From positions 124,001-188,000 of the forward strand of contig CAVXAB010000027.1 of the NCBI GenBank assembly GCA_963759545.1: a stretch of DNA of 64,000 nt. The letters are read 5' to 3'. Within the stretch, counting starts at the first letter, position 1, and each line of letters starts with the position of its first letter. Below the pieces are notes generated by a model. It was not told the DNA's origin. It saw nothing but the letters and a program-made list of their open reading frames with translations, and made no database searches. Positions 26,340-36,253 of this stretch are shown here, piece by piece. The translations under genes were made by a program, and so were the position numbers. The stretch comes from Trebonia sp963759545 (GTDB taxonomy: Bacteria > Actinomycetota > Actinomycetes > Streptosporangiales > Streptosporangiaceae).

Positions 26340-27214
26340 TGGGCACGCACCGCCTTCTGGCCGAAGAGCCCTGTCGGGCGGTAGAGCAAGACGATGACGA
26401 GTGCCGCGTAGTACACCGCGACCGCCCAGGTGGGCTGCCAGATGGTCACCACGGACTCCAGGCTGAGCATGAAGACCGACGCGGCGAGCGCGCCGCCGAC
26501 GCTGCCCATGCCGCCGAGGATGACGATGGACAGCAGCCGGGAGATCAGGTCGTAACCGCTGTTGGCGTTGAACGCGTTGGTCTCGCCGAACACGACGCCG
26601 CCCGCCGCGGTCACCGCGACGCCGATGCCGAAGGTGAGGGCGGCGACCCTGTTCACGCTGATGCCCACGAGACGGGCCGCCGTCTCGTCCTGCATGACGG
26701 CGCGGACGCTGCGCCCGAACCTCGTCCGGTAGAGCAGCACGTAGACGGCCGCGACAAGCGCGACCGCGAGGATGAACCCCCAGATGTAGACCCAGCCGAT
26801 GTAGAAGCTGAAGATGCGCACGCTGCTGTTCACGTACTTCGGTGAGATCTGCACGTTGTCCGCGCCGTAGATCTTGAAGAGAATGCCCTCAATGATCAGC
26901 CCCACCGCGTAGGTGACGAGCAGCGTCATCGACGTCCGCTCGCCACCGCGCAGCCTGCTGATGAACGCCCAGTGGATCACCACGCCGACGATGAACATCG
27001 CGGGGATCGTGATGAGCAGCCCGACGAACGGGTCGATGCCCGCCTTGGTGAACAGCGAGTACGAGAGGTAGGCGCCCAGGATGACCAGGACACCCTGGGC
27101 GATGTTGATGATGTCGAGCACGCCGAAGATCAGCGTCAGGCCCACCGCCATCAGGGCGTAAACGCCTCCGACGAGAATCCCGTCAACGATGGCCTGGGTT
27201 ATCTCCCGCGCCAT
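26336..27214 (-). CDS. livH: Branched-chain amino acid ABC permease LivH
   Basis: 292 residues from ATG 27214. It shows the LivH pattern: QAIVDGILVGGVYALMAVGLTLIFGVLDIINIAQG, ILGAYLSY, the cytoplasmic RSVRAVMQDETAARLVGI loop and VILGGMGSVGGALAA. Around eight membrane helices are visible. It is separated from livK by 136 bp that contain a strong hairpin, suggesting that the transporter genes are expressed at a lower level than the binding protein. Confidence 0.93.
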   Translation of the reverse strand: MAREITQAIVDGILVGGVYALMAVGLTLIFGVLDIINIAQGVLVILGAYLSYSLFTKAGIDPFVGLLITIPAMFIVGVVIHWAFISRLRGGERTSMTLLVTYAVGLIIEGILFKIYGADNVQISPKYVNSSVRIFSFYIGWVYIWGFILAVALVAAVYVLLYRTRFGRSVRAVMQDETAARLVGISVNRVAALTFGIGVAVTAAGGVVFGETNAFNANSGYDLISRLLSIVILGGMGSVGGALAASVFMLSLESVVTIWQPTWAVAVYYAALVIVLLYRPTGLFGQKAVRAQ

Positions 27215-27305
27215 TAACCACTCCGTCCTGGTCGGATTGTGCCCGGAGAACCGGGTCGGCAACTTTCGCGCCCGATATAACGGCGGGTTTGCCATCGGGC
27301 TTGCG

Positions 27306-27337
27306 CCCCGGGGGGTACGGGGGACGTCCCCCCGGGG
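27306..27337 (-). terminator. Hairpin between livK and livH (attenuator or processing site)
   Basis: CCCCGGGGGG (27306-27315) pairs perfectly with CCCCCCGGGG (27328-27337). On the coding strand it lies just after the livK stop and before livH, with no T-run. Such stems commonly stabilise the binding-protein mRNA and reduce read-through. Confidence 0.6.
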
Positions 27338-27350
27338 GATAACTGCTGGC

Positions 27351-28667
27351 TCAGCCGGTCCAGGCCGGCTTGGTGGTGAGGATCGCCACCGAGCCGGACG
27401 CGGTGGCCGGCAGGACCTGAACGAACTGCGTGCCGGTCTTCTGCCACTGGAAGACGAAGGCGATCGCGGTGGTGTTCTCGCCGAGCGAGTCGAACTTCAC
27501 GGTGCCCTGCACGGTCTGCAGCGTGACGCCGCTGTGCAGGTAGGAGATGATCTTGGCGTTGTCGACGCTGCCGACCGCGGTGATCGCCTGCTGCGTCACC
27601 TGGCCGACCGAGTAGGCCTCGGCCACGTCGGCGTTGACGTCCGACGCGGTGCCGCCGTACTGCGCGACGTACTCCTGGACCATCTTCTGGCTGGCCGCGT
27701 TGGTGAAGCCGGGGTACCAGCCGTTAGGCACCATCATGCCGGTGGCGTTGCCCGCGCCCACCGCCTTGGTGAACGCCGCACCCTGGTCGGGACCCGCCGC
27801 CGCGATGAACATCTTCGGCGTGTAGCGAACCTGCGCGAACTCTTGCATGAACGCCTGGACGGTCGGCACGTCGGCCGAGCCGAGCACCACGATGTCCGGC
27901 TTCGCGTTGGCCACCTGGTCGGCCGCCGGCTTGTACGACGAGGTCTCCTCAGGGAAGATCTTGTTGTACGTCACCGTCACGCCGAGCGCCTTGAGCTTGG
28001 ACTCGGCCAGTTGCACCGGCGGCGTGGTGAGCGGGTCGTCGGCCATCGGGAAGGCGGCGGTCAGCTTCTTGTCCGCGGCGCTGCCGAGCGAGGCGACGTA
28101 GTTGACGAACGGCATGAGCGAGTCCGCGACCGGCAGCGACACGTCGAACGTGTTGTGGTCGGCCTGGTTGGACTGCGAATCGAACACCGAGGGCGCGCCG
28201 CCCGCGCCCTCGATGAACGCATACCCGTTGCGGGCCGCGACCTGCGAGGCAGGCGTGGTGAGCAGCGAGGAGAACGGCCCGAAGGTCAGGTCGACGTGAT
28301 CGGTGTTGATCAGCGTCTGGTAGTTGGTCACGACCTGGTTGGGGTCGCTCTTGTCATCCAGGACCGTGATCTTGACCTGGCGGCCCATGATGCCGCCCGC
28401 CGCGTTGACGTCCTTGGCCCAGAGGTTGTAGCCCTTCTGGAAGGCCTGGCCGTCGGCGGAGAAGTCGCCGGTCAGGGAAAGGGACGCACCGATGGTGATC
28501 GGCGCGGAGGACCCGCTCGCCGACGTGCTGGCTGAGCCGGTCGCGCTGCTCGTGGACGAGCCACTGCTACTGCTGCTGCTGCTGCATGCGGCAAGAACGC
28601 CGACGGAAAGCGCGACGGCGCCCACCGCGACAGCGTTCTTGGAGAACCAGGGGAGGTGTGCGCTCAC
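27351..28667 (-). CDS. livK: Branched-chain amino acid ABC transporter substrate-binding lipoprotein LivK
   Basis: 438 residues from GTG 28667, chosen over ATG 28688 because the stretch AGGAAGGAGG lies about nine bases before the GTG and would be coding otherwise. The signal peptide ends with the lipobox VLAACSS, followed by a Ser-rich linker of about 35 residues. The mature part is a periplasmic-binding-protein type I fold: ITIGASLSLTGDFSADGQ, INTDHVDLTFGPFSS, PDIVVLGSADVPTVQAFM. Ligands of this family include Leu/Ile/Val, amides and aromatic acids. It heads the liv operon. Confidence 0.92.
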   Translation of the reverse strand: MSAHLPWFSKNAVAVGAVALSVGVLAACSSSSSSSGSSTSSATGSASTSASGSSAPITIGASLSLTGDFSADGQAFQKGYNLWAKDVNAAGGIMGRQVKITVLDDKSDPNQVVTNYQTLINTDHVDLTFGPFSSLLTTPASQVAARNGYAFIEGAGGAPSVFDSQSNQADHNTFDVSLPVADSLMPFVNYVASLGSAADKKLTAAFPMADDPLTTPPVQLAESKLKALGVTVTYNKIFPEETSSYKPAADQVANAKPDIVVLGSADVPTVQAFMQEFAQVRYTPKMFIAAAGPDQGAAFTKAVGAGNATGMMVPNGWYPGFTNAASQKMVQEYVAQYGGTASDVNADVAEAYSVGQVTQQAITAVGSVDNAKIISYLHSGVTLQTVQGTVKFDSLGENTTAIAFVFQWQKTGTQFVQVLPATASGSVAILTTKPAWTG

Positions 28668-29121
28668 GCCCGGTTCCTCCTTCCTCATCGCTCATGATTC
28701 TTCGGAGTCAAGCTTCCGGAGGCTCCGGGAGCCCACTTTCGAGGGTTATACCGGCGGGTTCGACCCGCCGCGCGCTAAACGCGGCGAAATGTACCCCACC
28801 GTGACCTGCGCAGCGTGCGCGTTGCACAGCCAACAATCGTTTGCATGAGAGACTGTCCCGCGTTCCGCGGGTTTGTCAATGCCGAATGTCCAATTTGTTA
28901 CTAAGAAGCACGGGAAGACTGTTTGCCTCCCCGGCCCATAGGGGGTTCAGAGGAAACGCTGAGCAATCAATCCACCACATTCGGACACCCGGCAGGCTTC
29001 GGCTGCAAACGAATGCACCGCGGCGGGACCCGGGCATTTCACTGCCACGACCGACTCCCGCACGGACGCGGCACCACTTTACCGCCGGGGGAGAATTTCT
29101 ATGATCGTCGATATTTACCGA
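28668..29121. other. livK upstream region with candidate LacI-family sites
   Basis: 454 bp without a supportable gene. It holds the livK promoter. TGCAAACGAATGCA at 29004-29017 fits the general LacI/GalR consensus TGNAANCGNWNNCA, and a half-matching TGCAAACGATT (reverse strand of 28835-28845) lies nearer to livK. Confidence 0.5.
29004..29017. promoter_or_regulatory. Candidate LacI-family operator
   Basis: TGCAAACGAATGCA has the central CG and outer TGCA/TGCA symmetry of LacI/GalR operators. It lies between livK and the LacI gene, about 340 bp upstream of livK. A weaker half site (GGCAAACGTTC, 30254-30264) lies upstream of the LacI gene itself. Binding is inferred. Confidence 0.45.
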
Positions 29122-30207
29122 TTAGGCCCGGCCGCGGCCGGGGCGGCGCAGCGGTACCGCGTTGCCGGCCTCCGGTGCGCTGGCCAGCGGCACGGTCGAG
29201 CCACGGGCGACGAGCTCGGGCGCGAGGAAGAGGATCTTCACCGGGCTGTCCTTGGCCTCGATCCGCTCGATCAGCAGGGTGGCCGCCTCGGTGCCCAGCT
29301 GGTAGTGCGGGAACCGCACCGAGGACAGCGGCGGCCTGAGCCGGTCGATGAACGGCATGTCGTTGAACCCGATCACCGAGACGTCGTCCGGGCAGCGCAC
29401 GTCAAGCTCGTCGAACGCGCCGTAGCAGCCCACCGCGAGCATGTCGTTGCCCGCGACGACCGCGGTGAGGTCGCGGCGGGCGCCGAGCAGCTCCACGCCG
29501 CAGCGCACCCCCTCCTCCAGGGAGTAGGCGGAGGCGTAGACGACCTGCCCGTCGGTGACCTGGAGCTTGTGCGCGGCCATGCCCGCCTGGAAGCCGCGGA
29601 GCCGGGCGGCGCCGGTTGAGACGTTCTGCGGGCCGGCGATGTGCCCGATCCTGGTGTGCCCGAGCGAGACCAGGTGCGCGACCGCCGCCCGCACGCCCTG
29701 CTCGTTGTCCACCGAGACGGAGGAGAACGGGTAGTCCTGCGAGGTGCGGTTCATCAGCACGACCGGGACCTCGTCCTCGGCCGCCTCGGCGAGGATCGGG
29801 CTGCCCGCGATCGCGGTCGCCAGCACGAACCCGTCGACGTGCCTGGCCCGCATCTGCTCGAAGACCAGGCGTTCCTTGGCCAGGTCGACGTCGGTGTTGC
29901 CGATCAGGGCGACGTAGCCGTGCTCGGCGAGCCTGTCCTCGATGCCACGGATCATCGGCGGGAACAGCGGGTTGTTGAGGTCGGGGATCAGCACGCCGAT
30001 GGTGTGCGAGCGGCGGGTCCGCAGGCTGCGCGCCACCGGGTTGGGCCGGTAGCCGAGCCGGTCGGCCGCGTCGCTGACCCGGCGCGCGGTCTCCTCGCTG
30101 ACCAGCAGCCTGGTCCCTGGGTTGAGCGCCCGCGACGCGGTGGCGGGGTGCACGCCCGCGGCCGTGGCCACGTCCCGCAGGGTGGCCGGCCGGTCATTGT
30201 GGGCCAT
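29122..30207 (-). CDS. LacI family transcriptional regulator
   Basis: 361 residues. The N-terminal helix-turn-helix ATLRDVATAAGVHPATASRALN and hinge RPNPVARSLRTRRSHTIGVLIPDL are classic. The ligand domain includes FDGF-type MRARHVDGFVLA, GHTRIGHIAG and PDDVSVIGFNDMPFIDRLRPPLSSV. Dimeric LacI proteins bind sugar or nucleoside ligands. Same-strand position upstream of livK suggests control of that operon, although liv ligands are not sugars, so the importer may take a nucleoside- or purine-like compound (inference). Confidence 0.92.
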   Translation of the reverse strand: MAHNDRPATLRDVATAAGVHPATASRALNPGTRLLVSEETARRVSDAADRLGYRPNPVARSLRTRRSHTIGVLIPDLNNPLFPPMIRGIEDRLAEHGYVALIGNTDVDLAKERLVFEQMRARHVDGFVLATAIAGSPILAEAAEDEVPVVLMNRTSQDYPFSSVSVDNEQGVRAAVAHLVSLGHTRIGHIAGPQNVSTGAARLRGFQAGMAAHKLQVTDGQVVYASAYSLEEGVRCGVELLGARRDLTAVVAGNDMLAVGCYGAFDELDVRCPDDVSVIGFNDMPFIDRLRPPLSSVRFPHYQLGTEAATLLIERIEAKDSPVKILFLAPELVARGSTVPLASAPEAGNAVPLRRPGRGRA

Positions 30208-30376
30208 CGCGTTCCCAATCTCTCGCCTGGATCATCGGCAGGGCTGCGGCGTGGGCAAACGTTCTCCCCGCGCTGGTAGCACAGTACTAATCAGGAGCAC
30301 GGTGCGCCAGGAAACCCGCCCGGCGATCGCGCCCTGATCGCCGGGTCCGCGAGCGGCGCCGTGACACCGGCCCCGC

Positions 30377-30601
30377 CTAGAGGGTGCGGGTGGCCGAGAT
30401 GACGATGACCAGGGACTTGCCGCGGCGGTTGCCTGCCACGGCGGCCAGGGTTGTCCGCGTCCAGGAGAGGCGGTACCTCGGCAGGGACACGGGGCGGGCG
30501 CGCCTGGCCGCGCCCGCGCTTGGCGCGCGACGGGCGGTCGCGGCGGCGTCGAGGTCACGGCGGTGCTCGGTGGCCAGGGACGAGAGCAGTGCTGGGTTCA
30601 T
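30377..30601 (-). CDS. Small hypothetical protein (74 aa)
   Basis: ATG 30601 follows a perfect AGAAGGAG site. The sequence opens MNPALLSSLATEHRRDLDAAA, a pattern I associate with short actinobacterial hypothetical proteins, and is basic throughout (many Arg/Ala). No domain or membrane helix is visible. Two 17-bp direct repeats lie 55-100 bp upstream and may be regulator sites. Confidence 0.65.
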   Translation of the reverse strand: MNPALLSSLATEHRRDLDAAATARRAPSAGAARRARPVSLPRYRLSWTRTTLAAVAGNRRGKSLVIVISATRTL

Positions 30602-30655
30602 GGCGGGCTCCTTCTGTGGTCTCGCGCACCCGGCGGGACGCCGGTCGCGCGGCTT

Positions 30656-30701
30656 TTAAGATGTATCGCGTTTGGTTGAGATGGTCAAGATATATCGCGT
30701 T
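30656..30701. promoter_or_regulatory. Direct repeat pair TTAAGATGTATCGCGTT / TCAAGATATATCGCGTT
   Basis: The two 17-base copies (30656-30672 and 30685-30701) differ at two positions and start 29 bp apart, close to three helical turns. They lie directly upstream of the 74-residue gene and downstream of the ArsR-type gene. The AT-rich inner ATATATC stands out in this GC-rich DNA, as expected for an operator or a -10 region. Confidence 0.5.
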
Positions 30702-30731
30702 ATTGGGAATCCGCGTAGCGCCCGCGCCGCT

Positions 30732-30785
30732 CGGGTCATCGGCGGGGTGCGGGTCATCGGCGGGGTGCGGGTCATCGGCGGGGTG
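30732..30785. repeat. Three perfect 18-bp tandem repeats
   Basis: CGGGTCATCGGCGGGGTG occurs three times without gaps (30732-30749, 30750-30767, 30768-30785). The third copy overlaps the last codons and stop of the ArsR-type gene at 30772. In another frame on the same strand the unit reads HPADDP, but I do not treat that frame as a gene. Confidence 0.85.
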
Positions 30786-31473
30786 CGGGCTCGGAAGCGG
30801 CATCGGACGGCTCGAGCGGTACGGGCGTCACGAAGATCGACCACTCGACGGGGAGGGCGCCCGCTGGCCGCAGCGCCGGGTCGGTCAGGCGGCCCTCGTA
30901 GCGGTACAGCATCCGGCGCATTTCGTCCCTGAGGCCGGCGGTCTCCTCCGGGGTCAGGAACACGTGGCGGCTCGACCAGCCCGATGCCTCATCCCAGCCA
31001 GGCACCTGGTTGCGCGCGCCGAAGGCTCGCCTGGCGCGGTCGGCCCACCGCTCAAACCAGAGCCTGCTGAGTTCGTCGGCCGCCAGAGCGGCCTGCGCGT
31101 CCGGCTGGTCGGTTGTGACCACCACGGTCCGGTTGACCAGGGTCCAGGGCCGTTCCCTGCCCTTGCCGCCGCCCGCCTCGCGCACGAACCCGTACTTGGC
31201 CAGGGTCCTCAGGTGGAAGGCGCAGTTGGCAGGCGACTCGCCGAGCAGTTCGCTCGCCTGGGTCGCGGTGAGGGTCTCGTGGTAGCCGAAAAGCTCGATC
31301 AGCGCCATCCGGACCGGGTGCGCCACGGCGCGCATCGCCTTGGCGTCGGTCAGCGTGACCGCCTCGTCGACGTCCTGCGCCTGCACCCCGGCCGTGTCCG
31401 GCGCGGGCGCCGCGGGGAAGTCGGGCGCGCTGCCCGGTCGCGGTGACGGCCGCCGCTCTGGTTCGGAACTCAT
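30772..31473 (-). CDS. ArsR-type winged-helix transcriptional regulator
   Basis: 233 residues. The DNA-binding domain lies at about residues 40-115: DAKAMRAVAHPVRMALIELF, then LTATQASELLGESPANCAFHLRTLAKYGFVRE. The C-terminal half (WFERWADRARRAFG to RRMLYRYEGRL) is a helical extension shared by actinobacterial proteins of this type. The N-terminal 35 residues are Pro-rich and probably disordered. It is divergent from the GH38 mannosidase across 185 bp that contain a cluster of CTTTCG motifs, so control of the mannosidase is likely. Confidence 0.85.
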   Translation of the reverse strand: MSSEPERRPSPRPGSAPDFPAAPAPDTAGVQAQDVDEAVTLTDAKAMRAVAHPVRMALIELFGYHETLTATQASELLGESPANCAFHLRTLAKYGFVREAGGGKGRERPWTLVNRTVVVTTDQPDAQAALAADELSRLWFERWADRARRAFGARNQVPGWDEASGWSSRHVFLTPEETAGLRDEMRRMLYRYEGRLTDPALRPAGALPVEWSIFVTPVPLEPSDAASEPAPRR

Positions 31474-31474
31474 G

Positions 31475-31548
31475 TTTCGAAATACTACGCTCGAAAGATT
31501 CCTTTCGACAACCCTTCGGAAGACTTCTTTCGGAAGGTTTCTTTCGTT
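31475..31548. promoter_or_regulatory. Cluster of CTTTCG/CGAAAG motifs between ArsR-type and GH38 genes
   Basis: Within 74 bp there are TTTCGAAA, TCGAAAG, CTTTCGA, CTTCGGAAG, CTTTCGGAAGG and CTTTCG, at roughly 10-20-bp spacing and in both orientations. The density suggests an array of operator half-sites for the divergent regulator, placed next to its start codon. Confidence 0.5.
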
Positions 31549-31658
31549 GCTTATCCGTATGCCTGAAGTTAACTGTTAGCGGCATCGTTAACAGTTGTCT
31601 ATGCGACGGTTTGCTGCCGGGGCGCTGGGGAGTCCCTGGCTCATGGCACGATGAAGTC

Positions 31659-34600
31659 ATGCGGGTCACTGAGGTCGAATCCACCGATCTGTTCACGGGC
31701 AGCGCCGGGCGGGCCTTGCAGGTCGTGCGGGTAACGGTTGAGGCCACCGAGTCGGCCGAGGAGGGCGTCACCGCGCGACTGCGGGTCATGGGGGCGGGGG
31801 CGAGTACGCCGCAACCGTTCGGGATAACGCTCGGGAAGCCGGGGGAAGGCCGCACCGGCGAGGTGAGCGTCGCGGTGACCGGGTCGCCAGGCACCGAGCT
31901 TCCCGTCACCGCGATCGCGGAGGCCGTGACGGCGGACGGCGGGCGGGCCGAACGCGCCGGGAGCGTCACCGTGGCCGAGGCCGGCTGGACGATGTGGATG
32001 GTCTCGCACTTCCACTACGACCCGGTGTGGTGGAACACCCAGGGGCAGTTCACCGAGGCCAAGCTCGTGCTGCCGGATGAGGACGGGGAGCTGCCTGACA
32101 CGCGCAGCGCGTTCGACCTGGTGCGGCTGCACCTGGAGAAGGCGCGGCGCGACCAGGACTACAAGTTCGTGCTCGCCGAGATCGACTACCTCAAGCCGCA
32201 CTTCGACGCGTTCCCGCATGACCGGGCGTTCCTGCGGTCGCTGCTCGCCGACGGGCGGGCGGAGCTCGTGGGCGGCACCTACAACGAGCCGAACACGAAC
32301 CTGACCGGGGCGGAGACGACGATCCGCAACGCGGTCTACGGCATGGGGTTCCAGCGCGGGGTGCTCGGCGCGGAGCCGGCGTCCGCGTGGATGCTCGACG
32401 CGTTCGGGTTCGACCCCGGGTTCCCCGGGCTCATGGCCGCCGCGGGGCTGAGCTCCTCGTCGTGGGCGCGCGGGCCCTTCCACCAGTGGGGCCCGGCGGA
32501 GAACACGCGGATGCAGTTCCCGGCCGAGTTCGAGTGGCTCTCCCCCGACGGCTCAGGGCTGCTGACCGCCTACATGGCCAACCACTACGGCGCCGGGTGG
32601 ACGCTGCACACGGCCACCGACCTGGAAGGGGCGCTGCGCGCCGCCTACGAGCAGTTCCGCGGGCTCGCACCGGTCGCCGCGACCCGCAACGTGATGCTGC
32701 CCGTCGGGTCCGACCACGTGATCCCGGCCAGGTGGGTGACCGACGTCGCGCGCGAGTGGGGCGCCAGGTACCTGTGGCCGCGGTTCGTGACGGCGATCCC
32801 GCGCGAGTTCTTCGCGGCGGTGCGCGCCGACGCGGAGGCGTCGCCCGCGCGGTACTGGATCATGCCGCAGACGCGGGACATGAACCCCGTCTACACCGGC
32901 AAGGACGTCTCCTACGCCGACACCAAGCTGGCCTCGCGGGCCGGCGAGGTCGCCGTCCTCGAGGGCGAGCGGCTGTCCACGCTGGCCTGGCTGCGCGGGG
33001 CCCCGTACCCGGCGGAGTCGCTCGACAAGGCGTGGCGGCAGCTCGCCTACGGTGCGCACCACGACGCGATCACCGGGACCGAGTCCGACGAGGTGTACCT
33101 GGACCTGCTCGCCGGGTGGCGGGAGGCGTGGCAGCGGGGGGACGCGGCGCGGCGCGGCGCGGTCGCGTTCCTCACCGGGACCAGCCAGGCACCCGGTTCC
33201 GGCGCTGCCGGGCTCGCGGTCACCGTCGTCAACGCGCTCGCCCGCGAGCGCGACGGCATGGCGACGGCCACCGTCAGGCTCGCCGCGCCAGGCACCCCGT
33301 GGCTGACCGTCACCGACCCGGTGACCGGCGACCAGGTTCCCGCGCTCGCCGAGGGGGTGCGCAGGCACGGGGACGGCTCGCTCGCCGAGGTGACGCTGAC
33401 GTTCCGGGCGCGGGCGGTGCCTGCGCTCGGCTTCCTCAGGTACCCGCTCGCCGCCTCCCCCGGTCCGGCCGGGCCCGGTGACGACGGCTGGGCGGACGCC
33501 GACGGGCTGGCGATCGAGAACGACGCGTTCCGCGTGGCCGGCGCCGACGGCCACGGCGCGCTCGCCTCGGTCGTCGACAAGGCGGCCGGGCGCGAGGTGC
33601 TGACCGGGCCGGGCAACGACCTGGTGCTGCAGGAGGAGTACCAGCAGCATCCCCGGTGGAACGAGGGGCCGTGGCACCTGTCGCCCAAGGGGCCAGGCGT
33701 CGCGGCGTCGTCGGGCGAGGCGGCCGTGCGGGCGCAGCGCTCGCCCGCCGGGTCGCGGCTCGTCGCCTCGTACTCGCTCGGCGGGCTGTCGGTGACCGCG
33801 GAGACGCTGCTGTGGGACGGCGCGGACCGGGTGGAGTTCCGCACGCACGTGTCCGGGTCGATCGGGAAGGAGCACCTGCTCCGGGTGCGGTTCCCTGCCG
33901 CCCTGCCCGGCGGGCTGCCGGTGTACCAGACGGCGACGGCGGTCATCGGGCGCCCGTTCGGCACGCCGGAAGCCGACGTGGCCAAGCACTGGTGGACCCT
34001 GGAGAACCCGGCGAACCACTGGTTCGGTGTCGGTTCCGTGGCGCGCATGTCGCTCCCCGCAGGCACCGACGACGCCGCCGCGGGCGGCGTGGCCGTGGCC
34101 GTCGGGGTGGCCGAGGTCATCACCCCCGACCTCACCCCGAGCGAGTCAAGGCCCGCGGTCAGGGACCTGCTCACCTGGCTGGCGCGGGCGGGGGTAACGG
34201 CGACGTGCTCGCGGTCCTCAGGGACCCGCTACGGGTCGGTCGACCTTGACTCCAACCTGCCCGACTTCCGCATCGCGCTCGGCGGGCCCTCGGTGAACGC
34301 GTTCACCGCCGAGGTCCTCTCCGCCTGCGATCCTTCCGTCGCCAAGCGGCTCGCCCAGCTGGTCGCCGAGAGCGGCGCGGCGCGGCTCTGGGTGCCCGCG
34401 TCCCGGTCGCGCGCGGCGGCGTTCGTGCCTGACGCGGACGTGCGCGGGCCAAGGGACCTGCCGGTGCTCATCGTGGCGACCGCCGACCCGGCGGCGCTTG
34501 ACGGGGCGGTCTGCGAGCTGGCCAGGGACGTCATGAGCCAGCGGATTCCCGCGGAGGTCTGCGAGGGGAACGCGATCGCGGACGGGGACGCGCCGCTCGC

Positions 34601-36241
34601 GGACGGCGCGGTCGCCGTGTTCAACAAGGGCACCCTCGGCGCGGCGGTCACCCCGGACGGGACGCTGTGGATGTCGCTGTTCCGCGCCTGCTCTGGCTGG
34701 CCGAGCGGGGTGTGGATCGACGGCGACCGGCGTACCGCGCCCGACGGGTCATCGTTCGCCTGGCAGCACTGGTCGCACACGTTCTCGTACGCGCTCGCCT
34801 CGGCCGGCGGTCACGCCGACTGGCGGTCGGCCGGGTTCAACGCGGCCGCGGAAGACTACAACCACGACCTGATCGCGGTCGTAACCGAGGCGGGCGACGC
34901 CGACGCGACGCCCTCCCTTGGCGGCACTGCCCTGGGCGGCAGCTGCCCTCGGCGGCACTGGCCTCGGCGGCTTTGCCCTCGATGGCGCGCCCAGCGTTAC
35001 GCTGTCGGCGCTGAAGCCCGTCGGCAACCCGCTGGCGGCCGGCCTGCCAGGGACGCCGCCGCGTGCGCCGCGCGAGGTGACCGTGCGGCTGCGGGAGACC
35101 GACGGACGGACGGCCATCGCGCGGCTGCGGCTGGCGGCGGGTATCGAGGCCGCCTGGCGGAGTGACCTGCTTGAGGAGAGCTACGGCGCGGACGCGCCGC
35201 TCGCCGAGGGCACCGGGGAGGCGCGGGCGATCGAGGTCACCGACGGGACCGCGCACGTGCCGCTGCGGCCGTTCGAGACGGCGACGCTGCGAGTGCGGCT
35301 GGCTGAGGGCGGACGCGGTGAGCGGAGCGGCCGGCGGCGCGGCGAGCGGCGCGGCCGAACCCGGTGCGGTCTCGGCCGGCCCGCCCGAGCCCGCGCAGCC
35401 GGTCTTCACCAGGTACTGGCTGCACGGGAAGGGGCCGGCGCCCGCGGGGAACGTGCCCGTCGCGGTGCACTTCTCCCCCACCAGGGTCACGCTTGCCGGT
35501 GCTTCAGGCGACCACGGCGCCGCCGGCGAGTCCGGCGCCGCCGGCGAGTCCGGCGAGTCCGGCGGTGACACGGCCCGGGTGACGCTGACCGTCGCGTCCG
35601 GTCCCGCTGGCGGCCGCGGCCACGTCGAGTTCGTCGTGCCCGACGGGCTCTCCGCCCGGGCCGCCGGGGTTGGCCACGCGGGAGCGCCGCTCGGCTATGA
35701 CCTGGAGCCGAACGGGTTCGCGGCCTGGGACGTGACGGTGAGCGCGCTGCCCGGCACCCCCGGCGGGCGGTACTTCCTCACCGCGCGGATCACCGACGGG
35801 CTCGGGCAGGTGCTTGAGGACGCCGTGCTTGTCACGATCGGCGAGCCAGGCGCGCCCGACCCTAACCTGGAGCCTGAGGAGCTGTTCTTCCGCCTTCAGC
35901 ACGACGTCATGGCGCTGGCCGGCGAGGCCGACCTTGAGCTGGCCACCCCGGCGGTGCGGCTCGCGCCGGGCGAGAGCGGCGAGCTGGTGGTGCGCGTCGC
36001 CAGCCACCTGGCCTCGCAGCTGCGCGGCGAGGTGCAGCTCGTCTCCCCCGTGGGGACCTGGCAGGCCACCGGGCCGTGGACCCAGCCGGTCACCGTCGCG
36101 CCCGGGGGCGACGCCACCGTCCGGTTCGCCGTCACGGTCCCGGCGACCGCCGCGCCTGGCTGGGAGTCGTGGCTGCTGGTGAAGCTGATGTACTTCGGCC
36201 GCGTCCACTACTCGGACTCCGTCCCGCTCACCGTGCTTTAG
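31659..36241 (+). CDS. Large GH38 alpha-mannosidase, frame broken twice near the C-terminus
   Basis: About 1,525 codons from ATG 31659; the first roughly 1,085 are uninterrupted. An N-terminal beta domain is followed by the GH38 catalytic barrel: metal ligands in SHFHYDPVWW (near residue 117), nucleophile D247 in MLDAFGFDPGF, and HHDAITGTESDEVY near residue 467. Then come middle beta-sandwich domains, an Ala/Gly/Ser-rich linker, and a C-terminal NEW3-like domain ending LLVKLMYFGRVHYSDSVPLTV. Shifts near 34939 and 35310 restore the frame. GH38 enzymes remove alpha-mannose with retention and use zinc. No signal peptide is seen, so it should act in the cytosol on imported mannosides. Confidence 0.88.
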
Positions 36242-36253
36242 CGGGCGGCAGCC

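Noticed and set aside
30555..30803. Small - strand frame with HPADDP repeats
   Set aside because: It arises from the 18-bp tandem repeats, has no ribosome site, and overlaps the better supported 74-residue gene and its upstream sites.
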